This document shows, piece after piece, positions 35,074 through 43,943 of a stretch of DNA of 64,000 nucleotides; the first letter of the stretch is position 1; each line of letters opens with the position of its first letter. The DNA lies in assembly GCF_934191625.1 (NCBI RefSeq), contig NZ_CAKPUG010000001.1:186001-250000 (forward strand), written 5' to 3'. The notes under the pieces were generated by a model. The model saw nothing but the letters and a program-made list of their open reading frames with translations, was not told where the DNA came from and made no database searches. This stretch comes from an uncultured Lactococcus sp. GTDB lineage: Bacteria > Bacillota > Bacilli > Lactobacillales > Streptococcaceae. A program made the translations under genes and the position numbers.

Positions 35074-37215
35074 ATGTCTGAGAAAAGAAAAACACGAAAC
35101 GAATTAAACGGAAAAAAAGATAAAACACGTAAGCTATTGAAAAACCCCACCATGTTGGCATCGGGGCGTGTTAAGCTTCTCTTTTTTGTCATTACGATCC
35201 TCTTTTTAGTTCTGATTGGTAAGCTATACCATATGCAAATCATGAATCAGAGCTTTTATGAAAGCAAACAAGCAGGTGGCGCAGGCTCGCTCCAAATCGT
35301 TCAAGGTGCACCACGTGGAAATATTTATGATGCGAAAGGTGTACCTTTAGCAACGACAGAGCCTGTCGAAGCAATCGAGTATACGCGTGGTCAAAATACG
35401 ACAGCAGATGACATGCGTAAAATTGCGGACCGTCTTGCCAGTGTTTTGACATTGGACAATGATTTCAAACAAATTACCGAGCGTGATAAAAAGGACTATT
35501 TCTTAGCTGATGCCAATAACTTAGAAAAAATTGCTAAAAGTTTGACCAAGGAAGAAAAGGTAGATGAAAAAGGAAATACACTTTCTGGTTCCGAAATTTA
35601 TAATGTCCAACTCAGTAAGGTAACCGAGGCGGATATTAACTTTAATGAACAGCAAATGTTTGCGGTCAAACTTTTTAAAGAAATGAACTCGACAACCATC
35701 TTTAATACAACGATTATTACCACAAGTAATCTTACGGCCGAGCAACAAGCATATATCGGAGAACATGAAGGTGAACTACAGGGGATTTCTGTAGGGACAA
35801 GTTGGAATCGCAAGTATGCAGATACTGTGCTAAAACCTATATTGGGTACGGTTACGACTCAAAAACAAGGTATCCCAGAAGATAAGCTTGATGAATACCT
35901 TAAAGAAGGTTTCCAACGTAATGACCGTGTCGGAACTGCCTTTTTAGAGCAAGGTTACGAAAAGTACTTGCAAGGGACACATACGATTAGCAATGTACTG
36001 ACAGACAAGCAAGGAAATGTCACTGGCACAGAAGTGAAGCAAAAAGGAAGTAAGGGAGATAACCTCAAACTTACGATTGATTTGAAATTCCAAACTGCTG
36101 TTGATAAGATTTTGGAAGAGCAAATGAATGCTATGATTGCGGATGGTTTTGGAACCTACTCACAAGGTGCTTATGCTGTTGTTTTAGATTCTAAGACAGG
36201 AGCGGTTTTAGCTTTATCTGGTCTTAAGCGAGATGAAACTACGGGGGCAATGCAAAGTGATACTAATGGTACGTTTCAATCAGCCTTTGTCCCTGGTTCT
36301 GTAGTCAAGCCAGCGACACTAACGGCAGGATGGAATGCTAACGTCATTTCTGGTAATCAAGTTCTAAATGATATGCCAATTCAGATAGCCGGGTCAAGTT
36401 TAATCGAATCGTGGTTTACAAACGGTGTGCTTCCTATCACTGCTGTTCAAGCCCTTGAGTATTCATCTAATACGTATATGGTTCAAGTTGCTCTTAAAAT
36501 GTTAGGACAATCCTATGTCCCGAATATGGCTGTTGATGGAACAGACCGCGTTGCTGCCTTCAAGAAGCTACGTGAGGCCTTTGCTTCCTATGGTATGGGA
36601 ACCTCAACAGGCTTTGATATTCCTGGAGAAACGGAAGGTTATATTACAGCTGCCGATAAAATAACAGTTTCTGACTTACTGATGGAATCTTTCGGACAAT
36701 TTGATACCTATACACCACTTCAACTTGCAACTTACGGTTTGACTTTAGCAAATAATGGTGAACGTTTAGCACCGCATATTGTTGATGGAATTTATGAAAC
36801 CAACTCTGAAGGAGGTATGGGCAAACTCGTAAAAAATATTACGCCTAAAATCATGGACAAAGTAAATATCACTCCAGAAAATATGGATGTACTTCATAAT
36901 GGGATGTATCAAGTAGTACATGGAGATGATTATGTCAATGGACAGATTGGTGCTACTGGTTATTTCATGCGTCCTTCACAAGGTGCTCAAGTTTCAATTT
37001 CTGCTAAGACAGGTACTGCCGAAGTGACCTATAAGGGAGTTCCAGTAACAGTGAATAACGTTGTTGCCTATGCTCCAACAGAAAACCCCCAAATTTCTAT
37101 CGGTGTCATGGTCCCACAAACAACGATTAAAGAGGGAGGCGTAACCTCGAAGATTGGTCAAAATATCACCCGTGAGATTACTAACCTTTATAACTCCATG
37201 TATCATTTTAAATAA
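35074..37215 (+). CDS. pbp2B: Class B penicillin-binding protein 2B (transpeptidase)
   Basis: A monofunctional transpeptidase that cross-links peptidoglycan, anchored by one N-terminal helix (about residues 32-52). The 713 residues include the dimerisation region and the transpeptidase domain with active Ser409 (SVVK), Ser464 (SSN) and Lys645 (KTGTAE). The layout and the downstream recR-ddl-murF genes match streptococcal pbp2b, which serves elongation; that role is by analogy. The ATG has an AGGATAGGG-like site. Confidence 0.94.
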   Translation: MSEKRKTRNELNGKKDKTRKLLKNPTMLASGRVKLLFFVITILFLVLIGKLYHMQIMNQSFYESKQAGGAGSLQIVQGAPRGNIYDAKGVPLATTEPVEAIEYTRGQNTTADDMRKIADRLASVLTLDNDFKQITERDKKDYFLADANNLEKIAKSLTKEEKVDEKGNTLSGSEIYNVQLSKVTEADINFNEQQMFAVKLFKEMNSTTIFNTTIITTSNLTAEQQAYIGEHEGELQGISVGTSWNRKYADTVLKPILGTVTTQKQGIPEDKLDEYLKEGFQRNDRVGTAFLEQGYEKYLQGTHTISNVLTDKQGNVTGTEVKQKGSKGDNLKLTIDLKFQTAVDKILEEQMNAMIADGFGTYSQGAYAVVLDSKTGAVLALSGLKRDETTGAMQSDTNGTFQSAFVPGSVVKPATLTAGWNANVISGNQVLNDMPIQIAGSSLIESWFTNGVLPITAVQALEYSSNTYMVQVALKMLGQSYVPNMAVDGTDRVAAFKKLREAFASYGMGTSTGFDIPGETEGYITAADKITVSDLLMESFGQFDTYTPLQLATYGLTLANNGERLAPHIVDGIYETNSEGGMGKLVKNITPKIMDKVNITPENMDVLHNGMYQVVHGDDYVNGQIGATGYFMRPSQGAQVSISAKTGTAEVTYKGVPVTVNNVVAYAPTENPQISIGVMVPQTTIKEGGVTSKIGQNITREITNLYNSMYHFK

Positions 37216-37218
37216 AAT

Positions 37219-37250
37219 AAAAAACCAGCTCAATGAGAGCTGGTTTTAAT
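37219..37250. terminator. Bidirectional terminator of pbp2B and the TDT transporter
   Basis: A perfect 11-bp stem (37221-37231 with 37237-37247) with an AATGA loop between A-rich and T-rich runs. Confidence 0.88.
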
Positions 37251-38183
37251 TTAAGATTTTTTTACTAAAAAGTAGCTATAACGAATCAATACGTAAGTAA
37301 CTGCGAAGAAAGCAATCACAAGTTCTATCACGGAGAGAGGAGTGAGCACGGCTGTGAAGGCCGGATAGCTTTGAGCCATAAGATGAACTGCAGTAGCAGA
37401 AATGACCAATGGGAAGGTAAAGGCAGCGTAGCTTGGGTAAAAAGGTAGACGGAGCAAAGGTGTAACGAGAACCACAGTTGCAAGATAAATCAACTGTGAA
37501 AGCAAGAATAAACAGAAAACAAAAAGATCGGACTTGCTTTCGGTCACAGTAAGGTAAGCTGCTAAACAGAGAGAACCTGGTGCTGTAAGAATAGTGATGA
37601 GCGGGAGAGTTGATTCATGCATTTTTTTAAAAATAAAGATGCGGTGGGTAATGATTGGGAGCAATATAAAGTAAAAAAGTAGTGCAGGCCAAAGAACGAT
37701 GCGACCAATTTCCATATTAAATACTGTTGCTGTATTAGGAATAACACCTAAACCTACAAAAGTAATAAACCAGCTTGGGTAAACATGAGCCATACCGACT
37801 TTTTGCGGTAGGATGTGAAGGGCAACAAAATAAGCCATCAAGAGAAAATGTAAGAAAATAGCAAGGAGCCAAATAAAGTAAACCAGAGCTGAGTGGGGGA
37901 AAATCCTATTGAGGAAGACACAAATGACCATCCAAGCCATAGTGAAAGTTGGGGAAACTGAGCCTATGATAGGATCTTTAAGTGCTTCCAATAGATGGCG
38001 CATCGTAAAAATAAGTTTCAACATGATCAGAAACATAAAAAAGAGACCGATGAGGTCAAAAGTATTTCCTAGAAAGGTGAACCCTTTGGAATAAAGAAGG
38101 TTTCCCAAAGACACCATGCCTAAAATTAGACCACAAATAGGGATAGGTATTTTTTTCAAAAAATTTAAAAATAGTTTTTTCAT
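37251..38183 (-). CDS. TDT-family (TehA/SLAC1-like) membrane transporter
   Basis: A 310-residue protein with about ten hydrophobic helices that fits the tellurite-resistance/dicarboxylate transporter family (TehA, SLAC1). Seen: GLILGMVSLGNLLYSKG in helix 1 and the conserved SPTFTMAWM stretch. Such proteins move anions or C4-dicarboxylates, or carry resistance traits; the substrate here is unknown. It is divergent from a LysR gene that probably controls it. The ATG has an AGGAG site. Confidence 0.8.
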   Translation of the reverse strand: MKKLFLNFLKKIPIPICGLILGMVSLGNLLYSKGFTFLGNTFDLIGLFFMFLIMLKLIFTMRHLLEALKDPIIGSVSPTFTMAWMVICVFLNRIFPHSALVYFIWLLAIFLHFLLMAYFVALHILPQKVGMAHVYPSWFITFVGLGVIPNTATVFNMEIGRIVLWPALLFYFILLPIITHRIFIFKKMHESTLPLITILTAPGSLCLAAYLTVTESKSDLFVFCLFLLSQLIYLATVVLVTPLLRLPFYPSYAAFTFPLVISATAVHLMAQSYPAFTAVLTPLSVIELVIAFFAVTYVLIRYSYFLVKKS

Positions 38184-38221
38184 TGAGAACTCCTCTTATT
38201 TATATTATTCTTGAGTAAGAG

Positions 38222-38239
38222 CTGTAGAATATTTTACAG
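38222..38239. promoter_or_regulatory. LysR-type operator candidate
   Basis: The imperfect dyad CTGTA-N8-TACAG lies in the divergent gap, 39 bases before the TDT start. It has the form of LysR-regulator sites. No direct proof. Confidence 0.4.
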
Positions 38240-38340
38240 TTCGATCACTGCTTTAAGTATAAAACACTTGATTTAATTTGTAAAATGAATTATTGTAATT
38301 ATAGTAATAGAAAAAAGTAATAAAAAATAAAGGAGGTTAC

Positions 38341-39183
38341 ATGTTCTCATTGTTTGAAACTTTCATCGCCATATATGAAACGCGGAGTTTTACCAAAGCC
38401 GGTCAGTATTTGTTTATTTCCCAACCTACAGTGACAGTTAGAATAAAAAAGTTAGAAGAAGAGGTCGGCAATTCCCTTTTTATTCGAGGTAAAAACCGCG
38501 AAGTTATTCCTACGGAAGCAGCTAAATTGCTGTATAAGAAAGCTGTCCAATATGTTCAAGACTGGGAAAACTTACAATCTGAGCTCAACCAAAAAACGCT
38601 AGCGAAAAAATCTTTTAAGATAGGAATTTCACAGAGTGCAGCTATTGGAATCATGCCTCTGTTATATCCTAAACTGGCTCCTTACTTGGATCAGATTGAT
38701 TTGAAAATATCTATGTATGATTCAGAAAAAGTTTTTAATATGGTTGAAAATCATGATTTGCATTTTGGTATTATTGAAAAGCCGTTGGCAAGTGAGCAAG
38801 TAGAAGCTTTTCCACTGTTTAAAGATGAACTGGTTCTCGCAGGGAATTTAGAAAGTGAAACTTTCTTTACAAGAGAGGTTGGCTCAGGAGTCGGGCATTA
38901 CATTAAGAAATATCTTCAAGAAGAAAGCTTTAAGCCCCGTTACTTGGTAAGAATGAATAATAATGATATGATTATTGCCCACATCCAAGCCGGCTTAGGC
39001 GTTTCTTTAATTTCAAAACGTTTTATTTCAGAAGGAATGCCGTATCAAAATTTAGGGAGAAAATATCAGCGGAGCTTTACAAGTATTACTTATGCAGAAG
39101 AAAAAGATCCTCTTATGCTGGAAATTGTGCAGCAGATCAGAGAATCTATTATGGAAGATGTTGTCTTAACCAGTCACCAATAG
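38341..39183 (+). CDS. LysR-family regulator, divergent from the TDT gene
   Basis: A 280-residue LysR regulator with helix-turn-helix at residues 15-45 (RSFTKAGQYLFISQPTVTV) and an effector domain that ends shortly after the second lobe. The divergent placement opposite the TDT transporter suggests local control of that gene. Its 3' end overlaps the convergent lysophospholipase gene by 35 bases with no terminator between. ATG after AAAGGAGG. Confidence 0.87.
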   Translation: MFSLFETFIAIYETRSFTKAGQYLFISQPTVTVRIKKLEEEVGNSLFIRGKNREVIPTEAAKLLYKKAVQYVQDWENLQSELNQKTLAKKSFKIGISQSAAIGIMPLLYPKLAPYLDQIDLKISMYDSEKVFNMVENHDLHFGIIEKPLASEQVEAFPLFKDELVLAGNLESETFFTREVGSGVGHYIKKYLQEESFKPRYLVRMNNNDMIIAHIQAGLGVSLISKRFISEGMPYQNLGRKYQRSFTSITYAEEKDPLMLEIVQQIRESIMEDVVLTSHQ

Positions 39184-40063
39184 TGTGATAGACTTCTTCG
39201 TATTCTGTCTCAAAGAGAAGCTCATGACGTAATTCAGGAAAAAGTTGAAGCTTAAGATGATTAAAACCAGCTTTTTGGAGTTTCTGATAAACTTTTTGTG
39301 GCCCCCTACCCCAGTCGCCTACAGGATCCTCAGCACCGCTGATGATTAAGATTGGTAAACTGGTAGGCATATTATGCATCCAGTTTTTTTGATTGGCTCT
39401 ATGGACTAGCGAGAAAAGAGTCGCAAAACCATTATGTGTAAAAGTAAAGCCGAGTAGAGAGTTCTTTTCATAAGAAGAGACATTGTATTGATTTTTTGAA
39501 AGCCAGTTAAAATTCCCAGTTTCAGGGAATTTTTTACTATAGTTGCCAAAAGCAAGCTTGTCGATCAGAGGAGCAACGTCTTTTGGTCTTTTTTGACTTA
39601 TTTTTTTAATGAAGGGTAGGATTAAATTTAAATGCAGTGGGCTTGTTCCTGTTCCCATAAAGATTACTCCCTGAATATCAACGGGATAATCTTGCAGAAC
39701 ATTGCGTAAAGCAAAAGAGCCCATACTGTGTCCCATCATAAAATAGGGTATATTGGGGTGCTTTGCTTTTGCCCAAGTTTTGACCTTATAAATATCAGAG
39801 ATGACATTTTGGGGCCCCGCCTTACCAAAGTAACCGTAAAGGGGCTCTTTTTGATGTACAGAATGGCCATGTCCTAAGTGGTCATGGCCCACAACTGTGA
39901 AGCCCAGGCTATTGAGATAAAGGGCAAAAGTGTGGTAACGTTCGATATTTTCTGCCATACCATGAATGAGTTGGATAACTGCCTTTGGATGTTCATGCGG
40001 CCAATAAAGAAGATGAAGCTCAGTTTGCTCATCGCTAGAAAGCAGTGTGTGTTGTTCAACCAT
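39149..40063 (-). CDS. Alpha/beta hydrolase, lysophospholipase-like
   Basis: A 304-residue serine hydrolase of the monoacylglycerol lipase/lysophospholipase L2 group. The oxyanion stretch is LIHGMAENIERY, the nucleophile lies in MMGHSMGSFALR, the acid in ISGAEDPVGDWG and the histidine in ELRHELLFE. No signal peptide, so it acts in the cytoplasm. The substrate is inferred from the group. It converges on the LysR gene with a 35-base overlap and sits between pbp2B and recR. Confidence 0.86.
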   Translation of the reverse strand: MVEQHTLLSSDEQTELHLLYWPHEHPKAVIQLIHGMAENIERYHTFALYLNSLGFTVVGHDHLGHGHSVHQKEPLYGYFGKAGPQNVISDIYKVKTWAKAKHPNIPYFMMGHSMGSFALRNVLQDYPVDIQGVIFMGTGTSPLHLNLILPFIKKISQKRPKDVAPLIDKLAFGNYSKKFPETGNFNWLSKNQYNVSSYEKNSLLGFTFTHNGFATLFSLVHRANQKNWMHNMPTSLPILIISGAEDPVGDWGRGPQKVYQKLQKAGFNHLKLQLFPELRHELLFETEYEEVYHTIGDWLRQHLP

Positions 40064-40200
40064 CGGGAAGACCTCTTTCAGTAAATCTTTATCGGAATCG
40101 AAATTATTATAACAAAAAAGTGGACAAACTGCTGCTGTCTTGAGAACAATTGTGGCCCTTTGAAAGCACTTTAGTCTTAAATGTACAGAAAGCTAAGTTA

Positions 40201-40291
40201 TGGTATAATACACAATATCTCTCATTCGCAAGGCAGAAATATTTCTATAGAATATGAGAGAGAATTCTCAAAATGGAAGGTGTGGTATAAT
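40201..40291 (+). promoter_or_regulatory. Two tandem promoters of recR-ddl with nested inverted repeats
   Basis: Two identical extended -10 boxes (TGG plus TATAAT at 40204-40209 and 40286-40291) lie 82 bases apart. Between them CTCTCAT (40219-40225) pairs with ATGAGAG (40254-40260) around the 12-bp palindrome AGAAATATTTCT (40235-40246). The upstream transcript would begin with this hairpin. Confidence 0.5.
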
Positions 40292-40329
40292 AGTTATGAC
40301 TTTATCACACAGAAAGAAGAAAGGATCAC

Positions 40330-40932
40330 ATGGTATATTATCCAGAACCAATCGCTAAACTTATAGAAAGTTTTAGCAAACTGCCGGGTATCGGTCAAAA
40401 AACAGCAACACGTCTCGCCTTTCACACGATTGGTATGGATGATCAAGATGTCAATGAATTTGCTCGAAACCTCATTTCGGCGAAACGTGATTTACGTTTT
40501 TGCTCGATCTGCGGTAATCTGACAGAAAGTGATCCTTGTGCTATCTGTGAAGATCCTCTGCGTGATCGCACAACCATATTGGTTGTAGAGGAAAGCAAAG
40601 ATGTTTTAGCAATGGAGAAAATCCGTGAGTATAGAGGTTTGTACCATGTTTTACATGGAACGATTAGCCCAATGAATGGTATCGGGCCAGATGAGATTAA
40701 CGTGAAAAGCCTTTTAACTCGTCTTATGGGTGATAGCGAGGTAGAAGAAGTTATTCTAGCGACAAATGCAACCTCTGATGGTGAAGCAACGGCGATGTAC
40801 CTTTCAAGGATGATTAAACCCGCTGGAATCAAAGTGACCCGCTTAGCGCGTGGCCTCGCAGTCGGATCAGATATTGAATATGCGGATGAAGTTACCCTAT
40901 CCAAAGCAGTAGAAAATCGTATGGAAATTTAA
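40330..40932 (+). CDS. recR: Recombination protein RecR
   Basis: RecR works with RecF and RecO to load RecA on gapped DNA. The 200-residue protein has an N-terminal helix-hairpin-helix ([15 protein letters not shown]), a zinc finger ([16 protein letters not shown]) and a Toprim domain ([15 protein letters not shown]). The ATG has AAGGAT upstream. It is followed after 12 bases by ddl in the same transcript. Confidence 0.96.
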   Translation: MVYYPEPIAKLIESFSKLPGIGQKTATRLAFHTIGMDDQDVNEFARNLISAKRDLRFCSICGNLTESDPCAICEDPLRDRTTILVVEESKDVLAMEKIREYRGLYHVLHGTISPMNGIGPDEINVKSLLTRLMGDSEVEEVILATNATSDGEATAMYLSRMIKPAGIKVTRLARGLAVGSDIEYADEVTLSKAVENRMEI

Positions 40933-40944
40933 GTGGAGAAAATT

Positions 40945-41994
40945 ATGTCAAAAGAAACATTGATTTTATTATATGGTGGTCGAAGTGCAGAACGAGAAGT
41001 ATCTGTCCTTTCAGCTGAAAGCGTAATGCGCGCAGTGAACTATGATAAATTTAGAGTTAAGACTTACTTTATCAGTCAAGCTGGGGATTTTATCAAAACC
41101 CAAGAATTCACTGAAACACCTGCAGAAAATGAAAAATTAATGACCAATGAAACGGTTAAAGAAGCACAAAAAGTTGCACCATCTGATATTTATGAAAAAG
41201 ATGCTGTCGTTTTCCCTGTTTTACATGGTCCTATGGGTGAAGATGGTTCTATCCAAGGGTTCCTAGAAATTATGCGTTTGGCTTATGTGGGTCCTAATAT
41301 TTTATCGGCCAGCAGCACGATGGATAAACTATTAGCTAAGCATGTGTTTAGCGCTGTAGGTGTACCGCAAGTTCCTTATGTAGCAGCATATGCCGATGAA
41401 AATCAAGTAAAAATTCATAATGAAGTTCAAGAAAAACTGTCCTTCCCTGTTTTCGTCAAGCCAGCCAACATGGGCTCAAGCGTAGGTATTTCTAAAGTAA
41501 GCAGCTTGGAAGAGTTAGAAGCAGGTCTTGTTGAAGCTTACAAATACGATAACCGTGTGGTTATTGAACAAGGGGTGAATGCACGAGAAATTGAATGTGC
41601 GGTTTTAGGGAATGGTGGCAAAGTACGTTCAACACTTCCTGGTGAGGTCGTTAAAGACGTTGATTTTTATGACTACCGTTCAAAATACATCGATAATAAA
41701 ATCGAAATGGCTATTCCTGCCGATATTCCGGAAGAAATTGCGCAGGAAATGCGTAATTATGCAGAGAAAGCTTATCAAGCAATGAATGGAGCTGGGCTCT
41801 CACGTTGCGACTTTTTCTATGATCAACAAGGCAATATCTATCTCAATGAGATTAATGCGATTCCAGGATTTACCCAATGGTCAATGTACCCATTGCTCTG
41901 GGAAAATATGGGTCTTTCTTACAGCGATTTGATTGAAGAACTTGTTTCTCTTGCTCAAGAAGCCTTTAAAAGTCGTGAAAGCCATCTTTTATAA
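40945..41994 (+). CDS. ddl: D-alanine--D-alanine ligase
   Basis: Joins two D-alanines for the peptidoglycan stem peptide; an ATP-grasp enzyme of 349 residues. Seen: [45 protein letters not shown] and [11 protein letters not shown] with the magnesium ligands. The tyrosine or phenylalanine position linked to vancomycin type cannot be settled by eye. The frame opens at GTG 40933, but the ATG at 40945 follows GTGGAGA and gives the family start. Confidence 0.95.
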   Translation: MSKETLILLYGGRSAEREVSVLSAESVMRAVNYDKFRVKTYFISQAGDFIKTQEFTETPAENEKLMTNETVKEAQKVAPSDIYEKDAVVFPVLHGPMGEDGSIQGFLEIMRLAYVGPNILSASSTMDKLLAKHVFSAVGVPQVPYVAAYADENQVKIHNEVQEKLSFPVFVKPANMGSSVGISKVSSLEELEAGLVEAYKYDNRVVIEQGVNAREIECAVLGNGGKVRSTLPGEVVKDVDFYDYRSKYIDNKIEMAIPADIPEEIAQEMRNYAEKAYQAMNGAGLSRCDFFYDQQGNIYLNEINAIPGFTQWSMYPLLWENMGLSYSDLIEELVSLAQEAFKSRESHLL

Positions 41995-42002
41995 AATAGA
42001 AC

Positions 42003-42030
42003 ACTTCAGGCAGCAGAACCTGAAGTTTTT
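42003..42030 (+). terminator. Terminator of ddl
   Basis: ACTTCAGG (42003-42010) pairs with CCTGAAGT (42019-42026) and runs into a T-rich stretch. The repeat family starts at once after it. Confidence 0.78.
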
Positions 42031-42157
42031 ATTATCATTCTTTTGCTTTAGCAAATTAGAATGATAATACGCAAAGAGCGAAGCGAGTTGTGAACCAATA
42101 GTCATTCTTTTGCTTTAGCAAATTAGAATGATAATACGCAAAGAGCGAAGCGAGTTG
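42031..42157 (+). repeat. Palindromic intergenic repeat, two copies (A and B)
   Basis: Two identical 56-bp units (42035-42090 and 42102-42157) with a period of 67 bp. Each holds a long inverted repeat: TCATTCT and AGAATGA arms around TTTGC-TTTA-GCAAA, then the tail GAGCGAAGCGAGTTG. The outer arms extend to ATTATCATTCT/AGAATGATAAT in copy A. Related units lie at 43944-44050. Confidence 0.88.
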
Positions 42158-42172
42158 AACACGCTCTTTTTG
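42140..42172 (+). terminator. Terminator made by the end of repeat copy B
   Basis: AAAGAGCG (42140-42147), part of the repeat, pairs with CGCTCTTT (42162-42169) and is followed by T. Its last bases run into the -35 box of the next promoter. Confidence 0.65.
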
Positions 42173-42198
42173 ACAAATTATGAGGGGCTCTATATAAT
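42170..42198 (+). promoter_or_regulatory. Consensus promoter of the CsoR-family gene
   Basis: TTGACA (42170-42175), a 17-bp spacer and TATAAT (42193-42198) are the ideal sigma-A boxes. The spacer holds GAG-GGG-CTC, a short dyad with a G tract that could be an operator for the regulator itself. Confidence 0.85.
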
Positions 42199-42219
42199 GA
42201 GAGGAAAGAGGAGATAAAG

Positions 42220-42486
42220 ATGGGAACAATTTACGACAGTAAGACTAAAAATCGATTGAAAAGAGCTGATGGACAGCTGCAAGGCGTGTTACGCATGCTA
42301 GAAGAAGAAAAAGATTGCGATGCCGTAGTGACACAACTTAAAGCAGTACGTTCAAGCCTAGATAGTCTAATCGGTCTGATTGTAGCTGAAAATTTACAAA
42401 ACTGTCTTCTACTATTAGAAGATGACGATGAAAAAGAACGTGAGAAGAAAATAAGTCAGGCCATAAAAATGATTATTAAAAAGTAA
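42220..42486 (+). CDS. CsoR/FrmR-family (DUF156) regulator
   Basis: An 88-residue all-helical repressor of the CsoR/FrmR/CstR family, which sense copper, other metals, formaldehyde or persulfide. Two cysteines are at family positions (KDCDAV and ENLQNCLL). The histidine usual three residues before the second cysteine in copper CsoR is replaced by asparagine. This resembles persulfide-sensing CstR more than CsoR. No copper ATPase, chaperone or rhodanese gene adjoins, so the target is elsewhere or the gene is an orphan. The ATG follows GAGGAGA and an ideal promoter. Confidence 0.87.
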   Translation: MGTIYDSKTKNRLKRADGQLQGVLRMLEEEKDCDAVVTQLKAVRSSLDSLIGLIVAENLQNCLLLLEDDDEKEREKKISQAIKMIIKK

Positions 42487-42573
42487 TGGTTTTTGAACAG
42501 CAGATTTTAAGAATCAATTTGGCAAACATGCGCTGTATTTTTATGGAGAATCGGTGCGTTCTGAAAGGACTTT

Positions 42574-42582
42574 TGATATAAT
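42574..42582 (+). promoter_or_regulatory. Extended -10 close to the murF start
   Basis: TGA plus TATAAT (42577-42582) ends nine bases before the murF ATG, so the mRNA leader should be two or three bases at most. Confidence 0.6.
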
Positions 42583-42591
42583 AAACTCATC

Positions 42592-43923
42592 ATGAAACTA
42601 ACACTACACGAAATAGCCCGCATTGTCGGCGCAACAAATGATTGGTCAGAACTGGCAGATACAGAAATTCATAACATTGAGTTTGACAGCCGCAAAATCA
42701 AAGAAGGTGATCTCTTCTTGCCACTTAAAGGCGCAAGAGATGGCCATGAGTTTATTGACATAGCTTTTGCGCAAGGAGCTCTTGCAACATTTGCTGAGCA
42801 AGAGGTCACTCAACCCCACTTACGTGTGGAGGACTGTTTGGAAGCCTTCCAAAAATTAGCCCAGTATTATTTAGAAAAAACAGCAGTAGAAGTTATCGCG
42901 GTGACTGGATCAAACGGTAAAACTACAACCAAAGATATGATTCACGCGGTACTTTCGGAAAAGTATAGGACTTATAAGACACAAGGAAATTACAATAACG
43001 AAATTGGAATGCCTTACACTGTGCTTCATATGCCTGACGATACAGAAAAAATTGTGTTGGAAATGGGTATGGATCGTTTGGGAGATATTGACCTTCTGTC
43101 TAAAATAGCCAAACCAAAAATTGCTCTAGTCACGCTTATCGGTGAATCGCATTTGGAATTTTTCGGTACACGGGATAAAATTGCTGAAGGGAAGCTAGGT
43201 ATTAAAGCGGGTTTGCGCCCGAATGGTGAACTTATAGTGCCTGCGGATAAAATTATTAATAAGTATTTACCCGCAGATACAAAAATTACGCGCTTTGGAC
43301 CTGATGAGGACATTTTTGTAACGCAGCTTATTGAGCATAAAAACCAACTCAGTTTCACAACGAACTTCTTAGATGAAGACATAACAATCCCAGTGCCGGG
43401 GAAATTTAATGCAACTAATGCAATGCTCGCAGCTTATGTCGGTACTTTGCTTGATGTTGAAGAAACCAAAATCAGGCATGCACTTTCGCAGGTAGCTTTG
43501 ACACGTAACCGCACAGAGTGGATGAAAGCAAGTAATGGTGCAGATATTCTTAGTGATGTTTACAATGCCAACCCAACGGCTATGAAGCTTATCTTGGAAA
43601 CCTTCCAAGATATACCGAAAAATGCTGACGGGCGTAAACTCACTGTTCTTGCTGATATGCTTGAACTAGGTGAGCAAGCTCCGGAGCTTCATGCAGGAAT
43701 TGCCTCAGCAATTGATTTCTCCAAAATGGATCACGTTTACCTCTATGGGGATTTAATGAAATATTTACTGGCAGAATTACCAGAAGATAAAGTATCGTAC
43801 TTTACCGACTTTAATCAATTGACTGAGGCGCTTCAAAACACGCTTCAACCTCAAGATCAACTTTTACTCAAAGGATCTAACAGTATGAACTTAGGATTAA
43901 TCGTTGAAGATTTAAAAAACTAA
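42592..43923 (+). CDS. murF: UDP-MurNAc-tripeptide--D-Ala-D-Ala ligase
   Basis: Adds the dipeptide made by Ddl to the peptidoglycan precursor; a cytoplasmic Mur ligase of 443 residues. The ATP site is VTGSNGKTTTKDM near residue 104, followed by NEIGMPYTVL and the C-terminal domain with YNANPTAMK. Start MKLTLHEIARIVGA. There is no Shine-Dalgarno in the usual window and the -10 box is nine bases away, so a near-leaderless mRNA is likely. Separated from ddl by the repeats and the CsoR-like gene. Confidence 0.95.
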   Translation: MKLTLHEIARIVGATNDWSELADTEIHNIEFDSRKIKEGDLFLPLKGARDGHEFIDIAFAQGALATFAEQEVTQPHLRVEDCLEAFQKLAQYYLEKTAVEVIAVTGSNGKTTTKDMIHAVLSEKYRTYKTQGNYNNEIGMPYTVLHMPDDTEKIVLEMGMDRLGDIDLLSKIAKPKIALVTLIGESHLEFFGTRDKIAEGKLGIKAGLRPNGELIVPADKIINKYLPADTKITRFGPDEDIFVTQLIEHKNQLSFTTNFLDEDITIPVPGKFNATNAMLAAYVGTLLDVEETKIRHALSQVALTRNRTEWMKASNGADILSDVYNANPTAMKLILETFQDIPKNADGRKLTVLADMLELGEQAPELHAGIASAIDFSKMDHVYLYGDLMKYLLAELPEDKVSYFTDFNQLTEALQNTLQPQDQLLLKGSNSMNLGLIVEDLKN

Positions 43924-43943
43924 GCACGCAAATGCTTTTGTAT

